NCBI RefSeq assembly: GCF_003710985.1
Contig: NZ_RHHT01000008.1
Span: 60,412-124,411 of the forward strand
Reading direction: 5' to 3'
Source: Brevibacillus panacihumi
Lineage (GTDB): Bacteria; Bacillota; Bacilli; Brevibacillales; Brevibacillaceae
Length of the DNA: 64,000 nt
The position numbers and the translations under genes were made by a program. The notes under the pieces were generated by a model. It was not told the DNA's origin and searched no databases. It was given only the letters and a program-made list of their open reading frames with translations. Each line of letters opens with the position of its first letter. Position 1 is the stretch's first letter. Below are positions 1-8,915 of this stretch, one piece after another.

Positions 1-687
1 GAGGAGCACCAAGTTAGACGTGTTGGTATTTATGCAAGGATCGAAGCACAGAAGGAGCTGAACGTGATTCCCATCGAAGACGCGCTGTTGATCAATGAGC
101 ATCGGACGCGTCGAAGAGTGATGATCGATGTCCTGAAGCAGGACGCGAATCAGTATCTGGAAATTTTGCAACGCGCGGTCAGCAACGAGGATACAGAAAC
201 CTCCCACTACGCCGTAAGTGCCATTATGGAAGTGAAGCGCAAAATGATGCTTGCTCTGCAGGATTTGTCCGTGCGGTATGAGAACGACAAGGACGACGAA
301 TACCTGGTTCGGACGTATGCGGAGGTATTGAAAGGATTTATGAGCAGTGGATTTTTGGACGAGCGTACTTTGTTAAAGCATCGCTACACCTACCTGGAAG
401 TCTTGGGAACGCTGACGGAGCTTACGGAAGACTCCGAGTGGGCCTATCAGGAGAAAGTGGATGTGGAGATCGTGCTTGGCATGTTCGCAGAGGCAGAAGC
501 GACCGGCAAGCAATATCTTGAGAAGCACCCGCTGAGTGAAGAAGCGTATTTGTGCTTGATGAAGGTATATTTTGCGATGAAATCAGAGGACAAGCTTTAT
601 GAAACGCTAAACAGACTGAAACAGACGCCGTTGAGACTGTCCAATCACGCATTGACACTCGTCCGATTCTGGTCGGAGGGAGCTTAA
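1..687 (+). CDS. PelE-like TPR-type protein (5' end cut by window)
   Basis: The reading frame is open from base 1, so the gene almost certainly starts upstream. The GTG at 64 is only the first in-window start and lacks a good ribosome site. The visible 229 codons are soluble and helix-rich. A segment with DTETSHYA, followed by helical pairs to the end, resembles the helical C-terminal part of PelE-type proteins in Gram-positive pel operons. PelE is known as a membrane-anchored helical-repeat scaffold of the Pel export complex; any N-terminal membrane segments would lie outside the window. The stop at 685-687 is one base before the next gene, whose ribosome site GGAGGG lies inside this gene, which indicates translational coupling. 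The assignment rests on operon position and helical character. It could be another TPR partner of PelF. Confidence 0.6.
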   Translation, partial: EEHQVRRVGIYARIEAQKELNVIPIEDALLINEHRTRRRVMIDVLKQDANQYLEILQRAVSNEDTETSHYAVSAIMEVKRKMMLALQDLSVRYENDKDDEYLVRTYAEVLKGFMSSGFLDERTLLKHRYTYLEVLGTLTELTEDSEWAYQEKVDVEIVLGMFAEAEATGKQYLEKHPLSEEAYLCLMKVYFAMKSEDKLYETLNRLKQTPLRLSNHALTLVRFWSEGA

Positions 688-688
688 A

Positions 689-2533
689 ATGCAAAAGGAA
701 GTTGGTTTTCGAAGAAATGTGTATTTGATTATGCTCACGATTCTGGGCCTTGCTGTTTTGATACAAGTCGCCAGGTCGCAGCTCGTGCTGCAATTCAAGC
801 ATAACGATGAGCATCTGAAGGAACGCGCAGCCATCATGGCGCGTGCTGCTGCCCCGGATTCACAAGCAGCCGGAGTCATGACGGACGAGCTGTTTTGCCT
901 TGCCTACTTGGGCGATGACCCACCGAGTGTGGAATTGAAGGAAAATACAGCGCGCACCCTGTCTTATCTGAAGCGCCAGGTCCAAGAAGTTGATTTGAAT
1001 ACGGATGTCATTGACTATAAAGCATGCACAGCAGTTTTGCTTGCCACTGGCGAGCTTGACGCGTTGGAGAGCGGGGCTGGTCTGGAGGAGTTCGTCCATC
1101 ACGGCGGAGCGGCTTTTCTCATGACCACGCCAGTCATCGGGGATCGCTTTCATCAGATGTATCGCAAATTGGGGATTATCGAGTTTGAATATCCCGTTCT
1201 CTCCAAAGGCGTTCGTCTCCTATCGAACGTACTCATTGCAGAGAAGGGGCTGGAGGTAGGGGAAGAGATCGTTTCCAACGTCTCCAATCCCGTAGAGCTG
1301 GATGCCGAGTCCACGAAACTGATCGAGAGTGAGGATGGGATCCCGCTGATGTGGAAACGCCAATACGGCGCTGGGAACTTCATCGTCTACAACGGGGACA
1401 AGCTGCATTTGAAAAACAGCAGAGGCTTGGTCGTCGGAGGAGTAAGCATGATGCAGCCCGACTTTCTCTATCCGATCTTCAACTCGAAAATCTTTTACAT
1501 CGATGACTTTCCTTCACCGATCGCCAAAGGCATCCATCCAGCCATCTATCAGCAGTATGGGATGGAGCTGCCCACCTTTTTCCAGGACATATGGTGGCCG
1601 GATATGCTGAAGGCAGCTCGCCTATACAATGTCAAATATACGGCTGCAGTCATTCAATCCTATAACGATGAGGTCAATCCTCCGTTCCGGGACCCGGTAG
1701 ACCAGGAATGGCATCAGCTGGTTTCCTATGGGCGTGAAGTCGTCAAGAGTGGCGGAGAGATCGCCATACACGGCTATAATCATCAATCCCTGCAGACCAA
1801 CAAGGCGATTGCGGATTATCTAGGCTATCAGATCTGGAACAGTCAGGAAGATATGGAGGAATCGATCAAGGAAGTGAATCGGTATATCAAAACGGCATTC
1901 CCGAATTTTACTCCGATGTCCTATGTGCCTCCCTCCAATGTACTGGGCAGAGAGGACGGACGGGAAGCCCTGAAAAAGGCCTGGCCGGAGATGTCTGTCA
2001 TTGCCTCCTTGTACGATACGGACTACGAGGGGCGGGCGTACGTACAGGAATTCGAGCTGTCCAAGGATGGGATTATCGAAATGCCGCGGGTGACTTCGGG
2101 ATATTTTGAAACGCCATATACCAGATGGCTGGAAGCCAATACGATTACTTCTGTCGGCGTATTCTCCCACTTCCTGCATCCGGACGATTTGCTCGATCAT
2201 GCCAGAGGCCGGGACCAGACGTGGGAAAAGCTGTACCAGGATTTTTCAGATTATCTGGAACGTTTGCACCGCACTTACCCATGGATGCGGGACATCACTT
2301 CTACAGAAGCAGGATTTGATATGGTCAACGTCCTTCAGACAAAAGTAAGCGTGACGAAAGAGCCCCAGCGCATCAAGGGAGTAGTGGATCAATACAAGCA
2401 ACCGCTCTACTATGTGTTGAGGACAGAACGGAAAATTGCTGTACAAGAGAACTGCACGGTTCAGAAAATAGATGAGAATGTCTACCTGGTTACGGTGACA
2501 GGCTCGACATTCTCGATAGGGTTAGGGGGATGA
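689..2533 (+). CDS. DUF2194 protein, PelA-like polysaccharide deacetylase candidate
   Basis: This 614-residue protein has one N-terminal membrane segment (about residues 9-29, LIMLTILGLAVLIQVA) and an otherwise extracytoplasmic body. It is recognisable as the DUF2194 family found between pelE-like and pelF genes in Firmicutes. The C-terminal half resembles a NodB-fold deacetylase: a YIDDFPSP segment carries acidic candidate metal ligands, AIHGYNH carries a histidine motif, and SYVPPSN follows. By analogy with PelA it would partly de-N-acetylate the polymer during export; this is inference. The start ATG has GGAGGG 8 bases upstream. The stop overlaps the ribosome-site region of pelF, four bases away. 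Confidence 0.7.
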   Translation: MQKEVGFRRNVYLIMLTILGLAVLIQVARSQLVLQFKHNDEHLKERAAIMARAAAPDSQAAGVMTDELFCLAYLGDDPPSVELKENTARTLSYLKRQVQEVDLNTDVIDYKACTAVLLATGELDALESGAGLEEFVHHGGAAFLMTTPVIGDRFHQMYRKLGIIEFEYPVLSKGVRLLSNVLIAEKGLEVGEEIVSNVSNPVELDAESTKLIESEDGIPLMWKRQYGAGNFIVYNGDKLHLKNSRGLVVGGVSMMQPDFLYPIFNSKIFYIDDFPSPIAKGIHPAIYQQYGMELPTFFQDIWWPDMLKAARLYNVKYTAAVIQSYNDEVNPPFRDPVDQEWHQLVSYGREVVKSGGEIAIHGYNHQSLQTNKAIADYLGYQIWNSQEDMEESIKEVNRYIKTAFPNFTPMSYVPPSNVLGREDGREALKKAWPEMSVIASLYDTDYEGRAYVQEFELSKDGIIEMPRVTSGYFETPYTRWLEANTITSVGVFSHFLHPDDLLDHARGRDQTWEKLYQDFSDYLERLHRTYPWMRDITSTEAGFDMVNVLQTKVSVTKEPQRIKGVVDQYKQPLYYVLRTERKIAVQENCTVQKIDENVYLVTVTGSTFSIGLGG

Positions 2534-2537
2534 GTCT

Positions 2538-3977
2538 ATGAGGATCTGTATCATTGCCGAAGGTTCGTATCCTTATGTCACGGGTGGCGTGTCCAGCTGG
2601 ATTCATAACCTGGTCCTTCAGTTGCCCCAGCATGAATTCGTGATTTATGCCATCGGGGCCCAAAGCAAGCAAAGGGGTCAATTCAAATACGAGATCCCTC
2701 CCAATATCGTCGAGGTAAAAGAGACTTTTCTCGATGAGTACTTGAATGAGGAGGGGAAGTGGGGCAAACATTTCCGCATTCCCCCTGAGCAAAAAGAAAA
2801 TATACAAATGCTGCTCGGTTTGGAAGGCGAGGTACATTGGAATCGACTGTTTGATTTTCTAAGAAACGGCAGCTTTCGCAATGCGGCTGATTTCCTCTCC
2901 AGCAAGGATTATTTTGATCTGTTGGACGATTTATGCCAGAAGCAATACTCACTCGTACCGTTCACGGAGATGTTCTGGACGGTTCGCTCGATGATTTTGC
3001 CGCTGTTTCTTGCCATTCGGAACGAAATTCCCAGGGCGGATCTCTACCATAGCGTATCTACCGGCTATGCAGGTGTTGTTGGGGCGTTGGCCAAGCATGT
3101 TCACGGCAGTCCCTTCTTATTGACGGAGCATGGCATCTATACGCGGGAGCGGGAAGAGGAGATTATCAAGGCAGAATGGGTCAAAGGATACTTCAAAGAC
3201 CTCTGGATTCAATATTTCTACCGCCTGTCAACTTGCGCGTATCAGGCAGCAGATCAAGTAACGACCTTGTTCCACCACAACAAGGAGATTCAAGTCGAGC
3301 TGGGCTGCGAAGAATCCAAGATCAAGATTATTCCCAATGGCGTGGATATCGACGACTATCGTTATTTGCCGACAGCGCCAGAGGATTCCATCATTCGAAT
3401 CGGCGCAGTGGTGCGCGTCGTGCCGATCAAGGATATCAAAACCATGCTGCAGAGTTTTGCGGTGATCAAACGCGAGGTTCCTCAAGCGGAATTTACGATT
3501 ATGGGACCTTATGAAGAAGATGAGGAGTATTACGAGGAATGCCTGCAGCTGGCTGCTGCGCTGGAACTGACAGACGTGACGTTTACCGGGTCAGTACGGG
3601 TAAAAGATTACTTGGGAAAAATGGACATGCTTGTGCTGACCAGCATTAGCGAGGGGCAGCCGCTGGCGATTCTCGAAGGAATGGCCAGCTCCAAGCCTTT
3701 CGTCGCGACAAACGTAGGAAGCTGCAAGGAGCTGCTCTACGGATTGAATGACGGCATCGGCCATGCTGGCTTGATTGCACCGGTCATGCACTATGAACAG
3801 ATAGCCCAGGCCGTCATACAGCTTTGTCGTGACCGCGAGCTGCGGGAAGAGATGGGGCGCAATGCATTTTCGCGTGTGCGGAGATTTTACCGCCAGGAGG
3901 ATGTCATTGCTGGCTACCGTACTTTATATGAATCGTTGGGGGGTGAGGGAAAATGGCAGGGATTGGCTTCGAGCTGA
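2538..3977 (+). CDS. pelF: Pel polysaccharide glycosyltransferase PelF
   Basis: PelF is the cytosolic GT4-family glycosyltransferase that polymerises Pel from a UDP-sugar. The 479-residue length is close to the family norm. The N-terminus MRICIIAEGSYPYVTGGVSS is typical of PelF, with the glycine-rich acceptor loop at once. The C-terminal Rossmann domain carries RIGAVVRVVPIKDIKT and the nucleotide-sugar-binding stretch LTSISEGQPLAILEGMA with the EX7E-like acidic residues. AGGGGG precedes the ATG. The gene overlaps the next one by 25 bases, so the two are probably translated in a coupled way. The identification is strong because the neighbour is PelG. Confidence 0.92.
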   Translation: MRICIIAEGSYPYVTGGVSSWIHNLVLQLPQHEFVIYAIGAQSKQRGQFKYEIPPNIVEVKETFLDEYLNEEGKWGKHFRIPPEQKENIQMLLGLEGEVHWNRLFDFLRNGSFRNAADFLSSKDYFDLLDDLCQKQYSLVPFTEMFWTVRSMILPLFLAIRNEIPRADLYHSVSTGYAGVVGALAKHVHGSPFLLTEHGIYTREREEEIIKAEWVKGYFKDLWIQYFYRLSTCAYQAADQVTTLFHHNKEIQVELGCEESKIKIIPNGVDIDDYRYLPTAPEDSIIRIGAVVRVVPIKDIKTMLQSFAVIKREVPQAEFTIMGPYEEDEEYYEECLQLAAALELTDVTFTGSVRVKDYLGKMDMLVLTSISEGQPLAILEGMASSKPFVATNVGSCKELLYGLNDGIGHAGLIAPVMHYEQIAQAVIQLCRDRELREEMGRNAFSRVRRFYRQEDVIAGYRTLYESLGGEGKWQGLASS

Positions 3978-6900
3978 GAAAATTGTTTCGTGATCAAGGG
4001 CTGATCAATAACGTCAAAGCGTATGCCTACTCCTCATTGACGACAGTCGGTCCCATGATCCTGTGCATGGTTCTGATTATTGCTCTGCAACGAATCATGT
4101 CGTCTGCCAACAGCAGCTATATTGAATGGGAATTGTACATTGCAACCGTATCGTATTGCTTTGTTTTTTCCATCATTTTTACCAGCGGCATTTCCATGGT
4201 GCTCACCCGGTATGTAGCCGACATGATCTACGAGAAAAAGTATGATCGCTTGATGTCGTCCTATTACGGTGCTTTGATTCTGATTCTACCGATTGGAGCC
4301 GTTCTCGCAGGATGGTTCGTGAAGGATGTTTCTGCCGGGCTGGATTATAAGATTGCCGCCTACTTGTTTTTCATGGAATTGATCGTCATCTGGATTCAGG
4401 GCGTGTATCTCTCCGCGTTGAAGGATTATATCCGCATTGTCAGGAGCTTCATAATCGGGGTAGTAGCAGCGTTGATCAGCGGCTGGCTGTTGTTCCAAAT
4501 CACCGGGCTGCAAGCGACGTCAGCGGCGCTTCTGGGGATCGATATCGGATTTTTCATCATTGCTGTGCTGTCCTTTCATCACTTCGAACAACGGTTTCCC
4601 AAGGGAAAAGCCGAAACCTTTTTCCATTTTCTAACCTATTTCCGCAAGTACAGCTCGCTGTTTTTTGCAGGATGCTTCATTTATTCCGGGGTGTATTTGC
4701 ATAACTTTGTGTACTGGCTAGGACCCAAAGGCGTAGAGGTAGCCGATCGCTTCCTGGTCATGCCATTCTATGATTTGCCTGTGTTTTACGCGTTCATCAG
4801 TGTGATGCCAACGCTTGTCACGTTCGTCGTTTCGGTGGAAACCTCTTTCTATGAAAAGTTTCGCATCTATTATTTGAACATCCTGAACGGAGGGACGGTT
4901 ACGGATATCAAGGGGGCAAAGGCAGCCATGCAAAAAACACTCATCCGGGAGATCAGCTTTCTGATGGAAGTTCAACTGCTTTTTACCGTTCTGGCGATCG
5001 CGCTGGGCATCAAATTTCTTCCCACAATCGGTTTTACGATGGCACAGCTGGACGTATTTATCCTTCTGGCGCTAGCTTACTTCCTGTTTATCATCATGTT
5101 TGTGCTCAGCCATATCCTGATGTATTTTGACGATCGAAAAGGCGTTCTGCTGATCGGGGCGCTGTTTGTCCTGTTGAATATCGGGTTTACCTATTGGATG
5201 ATGACGCTTGAGTATGACGGGCTTGGGATGTTCCTCGCCTCCTTCCTTGCTTTGGCCATCGTGATTGCCCGCCTGCGGTATGTATTGCGCAACATTGACT
5301 ACTTCACATTCTGCTCGCAGCCGATCAACGCGAACCAGCCGGCTCGTACCAAGTCCTTTTTTCCCAAGCCGAAGACGACCGTTTCCGCCCTGCTGCTGAT
5401 CAGTCTGGTACTGTCTGGATGCACGGCAGCAAAGGATGCGGGGAACGCTTCAGGCCAGGAGGGGCAAGCCGAGGAAGTCATACAGATACAAGAGGAATCC
5501 TCCTCTTCCAGACTGTCAGAGGATAAAAGGATCTACGAGCGGGACCAGGATGATTCTCTAAAAACGATATACGTGACGATTTTGCCGGATAAGGCAAATG
5601 CAGACAAACCGCTTGACTGGTACGGTCTCAACCGCCTCCCGGATCGCATGGAAAAAGGCAAGCTGGAGATCATCATGCAGGAAGGCCAAGCGGACGGCAA
5701 AGGACCGGCTCCAGGGATGTTCGGCTACGGAGCAGACCAGCCGAATGCGACGATTACCCTGCGAGGAAATACGGCATGGCATACCGCACAGAAATCCTAT
5801 CGAATCAAATTGAATTCGGAGGCAGGCTTGTGGCTGGATCAACGGACGTTCAATCTAAACAAGCATATGCTGGATCCGTCCAGGGTGAGAAATAAGCTGA
5901 GCTTTGATCTCTTCGAAGAAATTCCCAATATGACAAGCCTGAGAACGCAGTTTGTGCGGATGTACGTAAAGGACTTGTCGACCGGGAACAAGCAAGCTCC
6001 CTTTGTGGATTACGGCTTGTACACGCATGTAGAGCAGCCCAACAAGCGCTTTTTGCAATCTCATATGCTGGATCCGAATGGGAATCTGTACAAAGTCGCC
6101 TTCTTTGAATTTGAACGTTACCCGGACAATATCAAGTCGCATGACGATCCGGAGTACGATCGGGAAGCCTTCGAGAAGATCCTGGAGATCAAAGGGCGCG
6201 AGGAACACGACAAGCTCATCCGCATGCTGGAGGATGTCAACAACAGAACGATCCCGATTGAACAGGTGATTGAGAAACACTTCGATCTCGACAACTTCCT
6301 GACCTGGACCGCTGCCAATATTTTGATGGACAACATGGATACAGACGCCAACAACTTCTACCTGTATTCACCGCTTAATTCAGAGAAGTGGTACTTTCTC
6401 CCGTGGGACTATGACGGCGGTTGGGAGCTGCAGCGTAAAAAGGGCAGCCTGCAACCCTACCAAAACGGAATCAGCAACTATTGGGGATCGGTTCTGCATA
6501 ACCGATATTTCCGCCACGAGGAACATATCGAGCAGTTGAAGGAAAAGCTGGATGAACTCTCTGCGATCATTAACAAGGATCGGGTTGCGCAGCAGCTGGA
6601 CAAGTATGGTCCGGTAGTTGAGCCGTTTTTATTCCGGAACCCTGACATCGGTTATTTGCCGGGACTCAACACAGACTTCAAGAAAGAGCTGCAAAAAATC
6701 GCGGAGACTCCTGAACGCGGGCTGCAACGATTCTTGGAGGACCTCGAGAAGCCACGGCCCTTTTACCAGGGAGAGGTCGAGGAAGAGGATGGTCTGATGA
6801 AGTTTGTGTGGGACATCTCATTCGATTTTCAGGGAGACGACCTTTTGTATGATGTAGCGGTATCCAAGAATCCGCAATTTACGCAAATCGTGGCCAGCAA

Positions 6901-7069
6901 GAACGGACTCAAGGAAAATAGATGGGAGATCCCCGCTCTTCCTCCCGGGACTTATTATTGGAAGGTTGTAGTCACTGACAGCAGCGGAAATCGGCAGAAT
7001 TCATTTGATTACTACCTGGACAGCGATGAAAACTACTTTTTCGGGATGAGAGAATTTGAGGTGGAGTAG
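3953..7069 (+). CDS. pelG: PelG transporter fused to a CotH-type kinase domain
   Basis: Residues 1 to about 457 are a complete PelG: N-terminus MAGIGFELRKLFRDQGLINN, about twelve membrane segments and the usual end YFTFCSQPI. PelG is the inner-membrane flippase-like exporter partnered with PelF. The frame then continues without stop or internal start. Residues about 472-490 form a hydrophobic segment ending in LVLSGC (Cys490) that looks like a lipoprotein signal of a formerly separate gene. Residues about 515-860 are a CotH kinase-like domain with RGNTAWHTAQKSYRIKL, NNFYLY and PWDYDGG (W818-G822). The last 100 residues look like a fibronectin-III domain. In many Firmicutes cotH, VTC and DUF4956 genes follow one another, as here, so the fusion joins pelG to the first of that trio. 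A sequencing error is possible but would have to remove a stop, a ribosome site and a start. Confidence 0.88.
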   Translation: MAGIGFELRKLFRDQGLINNVKAYAYSSLTTVGPMILCMVLIIALQRIMSSANSSYIEWELYIATVSYCFVFSIIFTSGISMVLTRYVADMIYEKKYDRLMSSYYGALILILPIGAVLAGWFVKDVSAGLDYKIAAYLFFMELIVIWIQGVYLSALKDYIRIVRSFIIGVVAALISGWLLFQITGLQATSAALLGIDIGFFIIAVLSFHHFEQRFPKGKAETFFHFLTYFRKYSSLFFAGCFIYSGVYLHNFVYWLGPKGVEVADRFLVMPFYDLPVFYAFISVMPTLVTFVVSVETSFYEKFRIYYLNILNGGTVTDIKGAKAAMQKTLIREISFLMEVQLLFTVLAIALGIKFLPTIGFTMAQLDVFILLALAYFLFIIMFVLSHILMYFDDRKGVLLIGALFVLLNIGFTYWMMTLEYDGLGMFLASFLALAIVIARLRYVLRNIDYFTFCSQPINANQPARTKSFFPKPKTTVSALLLISLVLSGCTAAKDAGNASGQEGQAEEVIQIQEESSSSRLSEDKRIYERDQDDSLKTIYVTILPDKANADKPLDWYGLNRLPDRMEKGKLEIIMQEGQADGKGPAPGMFGYGADQPNATITLRGNTAWHTAQKSYRIKLNSEAGLWLDQRTFNLNKHMLDPSRVRNKLSFDLFEEIPNMTSLRTQFVRMYVKDLSTGNKQAPFVDYGLYTHVEQPNKRFLQSHMLDPNGNLYKVAFFEFERYPDNIKSHDDPEYDREAFEKILEIKGREEHDKLIRMLEDVNNRTIPIEQVIEKHFDLDNFLTWTAANILMDNMDTDANNFYLYSPLNSEKWYFLPWDYDGGWELQRKKGSLQPYQNGISNYWGSVLHNRYFRHEEHIEQLKEKLDELSAIINKDRVAQQLDKYGPVVEPFLFRNPDIGYLPGLNTDFKKELQKIAETPERGLQRFLEDLEKPRPFYQGEVEEEDGLMKFVWDISFDFQGDDLLYDVAVSKNPQFTQIVASKNGLKENRWEIPALPPGTYYWKVVVTDSSGNRQNSFDYYLDSDENYFFGMREFEVE

Positions 7070-7780
7070 TTGACAAAGAGTCGTCAAACATTCCGGACCG
7101 AGCATAAGTACTACTTGCATATCCATGATTACCAATCGCTGCGGCATCGGGCATCGGCCATGCTTATGATGGACCCGAACTCAATCAATTTGGATGGTTA
7201 CTGCATCCGGAGTCTGTACTTCGACGGCCCACATGACCATGCCTTGCATGACAAAAACAACGGGATATTCAACCGGGAAAAATATCGCATCCGGATCTAC
7301 AACGGCAAGGATGATGTCATCGCCGTCGAGCGCAAGAAAAAGCGAGGAGACTATGTATTCAAGGAGTCGTTCCGGATCAATCGGGAGGAGTACGATCTGC
7401 TCCGGGTAGGAGACTACGATTTCCTGCAGAAAAAGGATTCTGCGCTGCTGCGTGATTTTTATCTTGCCTTGGCGCATCGAGCTTTCCGTCCTACAGCGAT
7501 CGTCGAGTACTGGCGCGAGGCTTATGTCTATGAGTACGGCAATGTGCGCATTACGTTCGATAAGAAGCTGTCTGCCGGCGTCAATTCCTTTGATCTGTTC
7601 GATCCCAATCTGGTGCTGGAAGAGGCGATTGCTGTTCCGCAGACGATCATGGAAGTAAAGTTCGATTCTTTTCTTCCGGACTTGATCCGCAACCTGATTC
7701 AACCACAGAGCCAACATCGCTCTTCGATATCGAAGTACGTCATTTGCAGAGAAGTCAATGTAAAGCATTTTAAAGAATAG
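7070..7780 (+). CDS. VTC-domain protein (polyphosphate polymerase-like)
   Basis: The 236-residue protein is a VTC domain, the fold of the yeast vacuolar polyphosphate polymerase and relatives of the triphosphate-tunnel enzymes. Visible signatures are FRTEHKYYL at the start, the basic run REKYRIRIYN, AVERKKKRG, the acidic strand IMEVKFD and ISKYVICRE near the end. These supply basic tunnel residues and a metal-binding glutamate. The gene starts with TTG directly after the upstream stop, with GAGGTGGAG just before it. Bacterial VTC proteins commonly lie with CotH and DUF4956 genes, but their product is not established in most cases. The polyphosphate activity is therefore a family-based inference. 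Confidence 0.85.
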   Translation: MTKSRQTFRTEHKYYLHIHDYQSLRHRASAMLMMDPNSINLDGYCIRSLYFDGPHDHALHDKNNGIFNREKYRIRIYNGKDDVIAVERKKKRGDYVFKESFRINREEYDLLRVGDYDFLQKKDSALLRDFYLALAHRAFRPTAIVEYWREAYVYEYGNVRITFDKKLSAGVNSFDLFDPNLVLEEAIAVPQTIMEVKFDSFLPDLIRNLIQPQSQHRSSISKYVICREVNVKHFKE

Positions 7781-7796
7781 TCGGGCAGGTGCAGCT

Positions 7797-8477
7797 ATGG
7801 ATGAAGTATTAAGTTTTCAGGATATTATCAAGAAAAGCATTCTCCATTTGGAGGCTTTTCGCAGCGTGTCGTATATCGATATGATTCTGGGGTTGCTATG
7901 CTCGTTTGCAATCGGGATGTTTATTTACTGGATCTATCGAAAAACATTTCGAGGTGTCGTCTACAGTTACAATTACAATGTGTCGTTTGTGCTGATGTCG
8001 ATGCTGACGGCGTTGATCATTATGACGATCAGCACCAACATCGTCCTGTCCTTGGGGATGGTAGGCGCCCTCAGTATCGTGCGTTTTCGGACGGCTGTTA
8101 AGGACCCGTTGGACATCGTCTATATGTTTTGGTCCCTGACTGCAGGGATTGCCAGCGGGGCGAAGATGTATCCGCTGGCTCTCGGGGGATCTCTCGTGAT
8201 CGGCTTGGTGATCATCTGGATGTCCAAGCGCAAGGTGACGGAGCAAGCCTACCTCATGATCATTCGCCATACGGAGGAAGCGACAGACGCTCTGCGGGTA
8301 GAGCTGCGCAAGCTGAACAGCAAATTGAAGTCAAAGACCGTGCGCAAGGGCTTTACCGAGGTTACCGTAGAAGTGATGCTGCGGGATGACAATACTGCGT
8401 TCGTGCAGACGATTAGCGAGCTGGAAGGCGTAAGCGATGTTTCGCTGATCAATTACACAGGGGATTACGCTCAATAA
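7797..8477 (+). CDS. DUF4956 membrane protein
   Basis: The 226-residue protein has three to four membrane segments in residues 22-145 and a soluble C-terminal domain. Segments include LLCSFAIGMFIYWIYR, SFVLMSMLTALIIMTI and a conserved loop SLGMVGALSIVRFRTAVKDP typical of DUF4956. The C-terminal part has an alternating strand/helix pattern like a small ferredoxin-like domain. The family is a regular partner of VTC-domain proteins and may form the membrane component that accepts or passes the polymer. No reaction is known to me. The gene ends the operon; a strong terminator begins 20 bases downstream. Confidence 0.8.
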   Translation: MDEVLSFQDIIKKSILHLEAFRSVSYIDMILGLLCSFAIGMFIYWIYRKTFRGVVYSYNYNVSFVLMSMLTALIIMTISTNIVLSLGMVGALSIVRFRTAVKDPLDIVYMFWSLTAGIASGAKMYPLALGGSLVIGLVIIWMSKRKVTEQAYLMIIRHTEEATDALRVELRKLNSKLKSKTVRKGFTEVTVEVMLRDDNTAFVQTISELEGVSDVSLINYTGDYAQ

Positions 8478-8496
8478 CGGAGCGGTTATTGAGAAC

Positions 8497-8537
8497 AAAA
8501 GCAGCCATTCGACACTTGGATCGAAGGCTGCTTTTTT
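8497..8537 (+). terminator. Rho-independent terminator of the pel operon
   Basis: AAAAGCAGCC (8497-8506) pairs with GGCTGCTTTT (8526-8535). The stem continues inward with TTCGA and TCGAA across a one-base bulge, and six T residues follow the stem. Confidence 0.9.
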
Positions 8538-8632
8538 GTCAGGCTGGGGATGGTAAATTTCGGATGCCCTCCGAAGCTGAAGATACTCCATGAGAAGCCT
8601 GCAAAAGGTGGGGGGACCAGGCAAAGCTAGTC

Positions 8633-8840
8633 GAGGAAAAAAGGGAAAACCAGCGAAGGTATTTGGGATCTTGACCCAGGCGCAACGGAAAAGGCGGAAC
8701 ACGGTTTCAACGGCCAACCCTGAATCGCTTCATCGAAATCGGCTGCTTTTGGCCGCGGTTCCGTCTTTGGAGTGGAGACGGCCAGAGCCAGCCCTCAGCG
8801 AAGATCCCAACCCACCTGAAGCGTTTTCCCCTTTTTCCTC
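8633..8840. other. Long imperfect palindrome, possible structured RNA or relic element
   Basis: This region lies between a + strand terminator and the end of a - strand operon and has no convincing gene. The outer arms, 8633-8650 and 8823-8840, match in 17 of 18 pairs. Next come AGGT/ACCT (8657-8660 with 8814-8817), then TTGGGATCTT (8663-8672) with AAGATCCCAA (8801-8810). Deeper arms are CGGAAC/GTTCCG (8695-8700 with 8758-8763) and CGGCCAA/TTGGCCG (8711-8717 with 8749-8755). A competing hairpin CCGTCT/AGACGG (8761-8781) would break one of these. Weaker pairing reaches out to about 8605-8870. I cannot assign it to a known RNA family. It may be an ncRNA, a long 3' structure of either operon, or a miniature inverted-repeat element. 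Confidence 0.55.
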
Positions 8841-8915
8841 CCCGCCGCTACAGCTGGTGGACCGCCAATTAAAAGGCCACGGGTGATCTTCCACGTTAAT
8901 CTTGAATACCGAGCC

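Noticed and set aside
7181..7768. 195-codon open frame on the - strand inside the VTC gene
   Set aside because: It is antisense to a clear VTC domain and has no family features.
8633..8840. Match to SRP RNA, 6S RNA or a cobalamin riboswitch
   Set aside because: The rod shape and a GCGCAACGG string were suggestive, but the SRP tetraloop region (GGAAG with AGCAGC) and the cobalamin core are absent, and the downstream context does not fit.
8590..8886. 98-codon open frame on the + strand
   Set aside because: It covers the long palindrome, has no ribosome site, and reads as low-complexity Pro/Arg-rich sequence expected from random frames.
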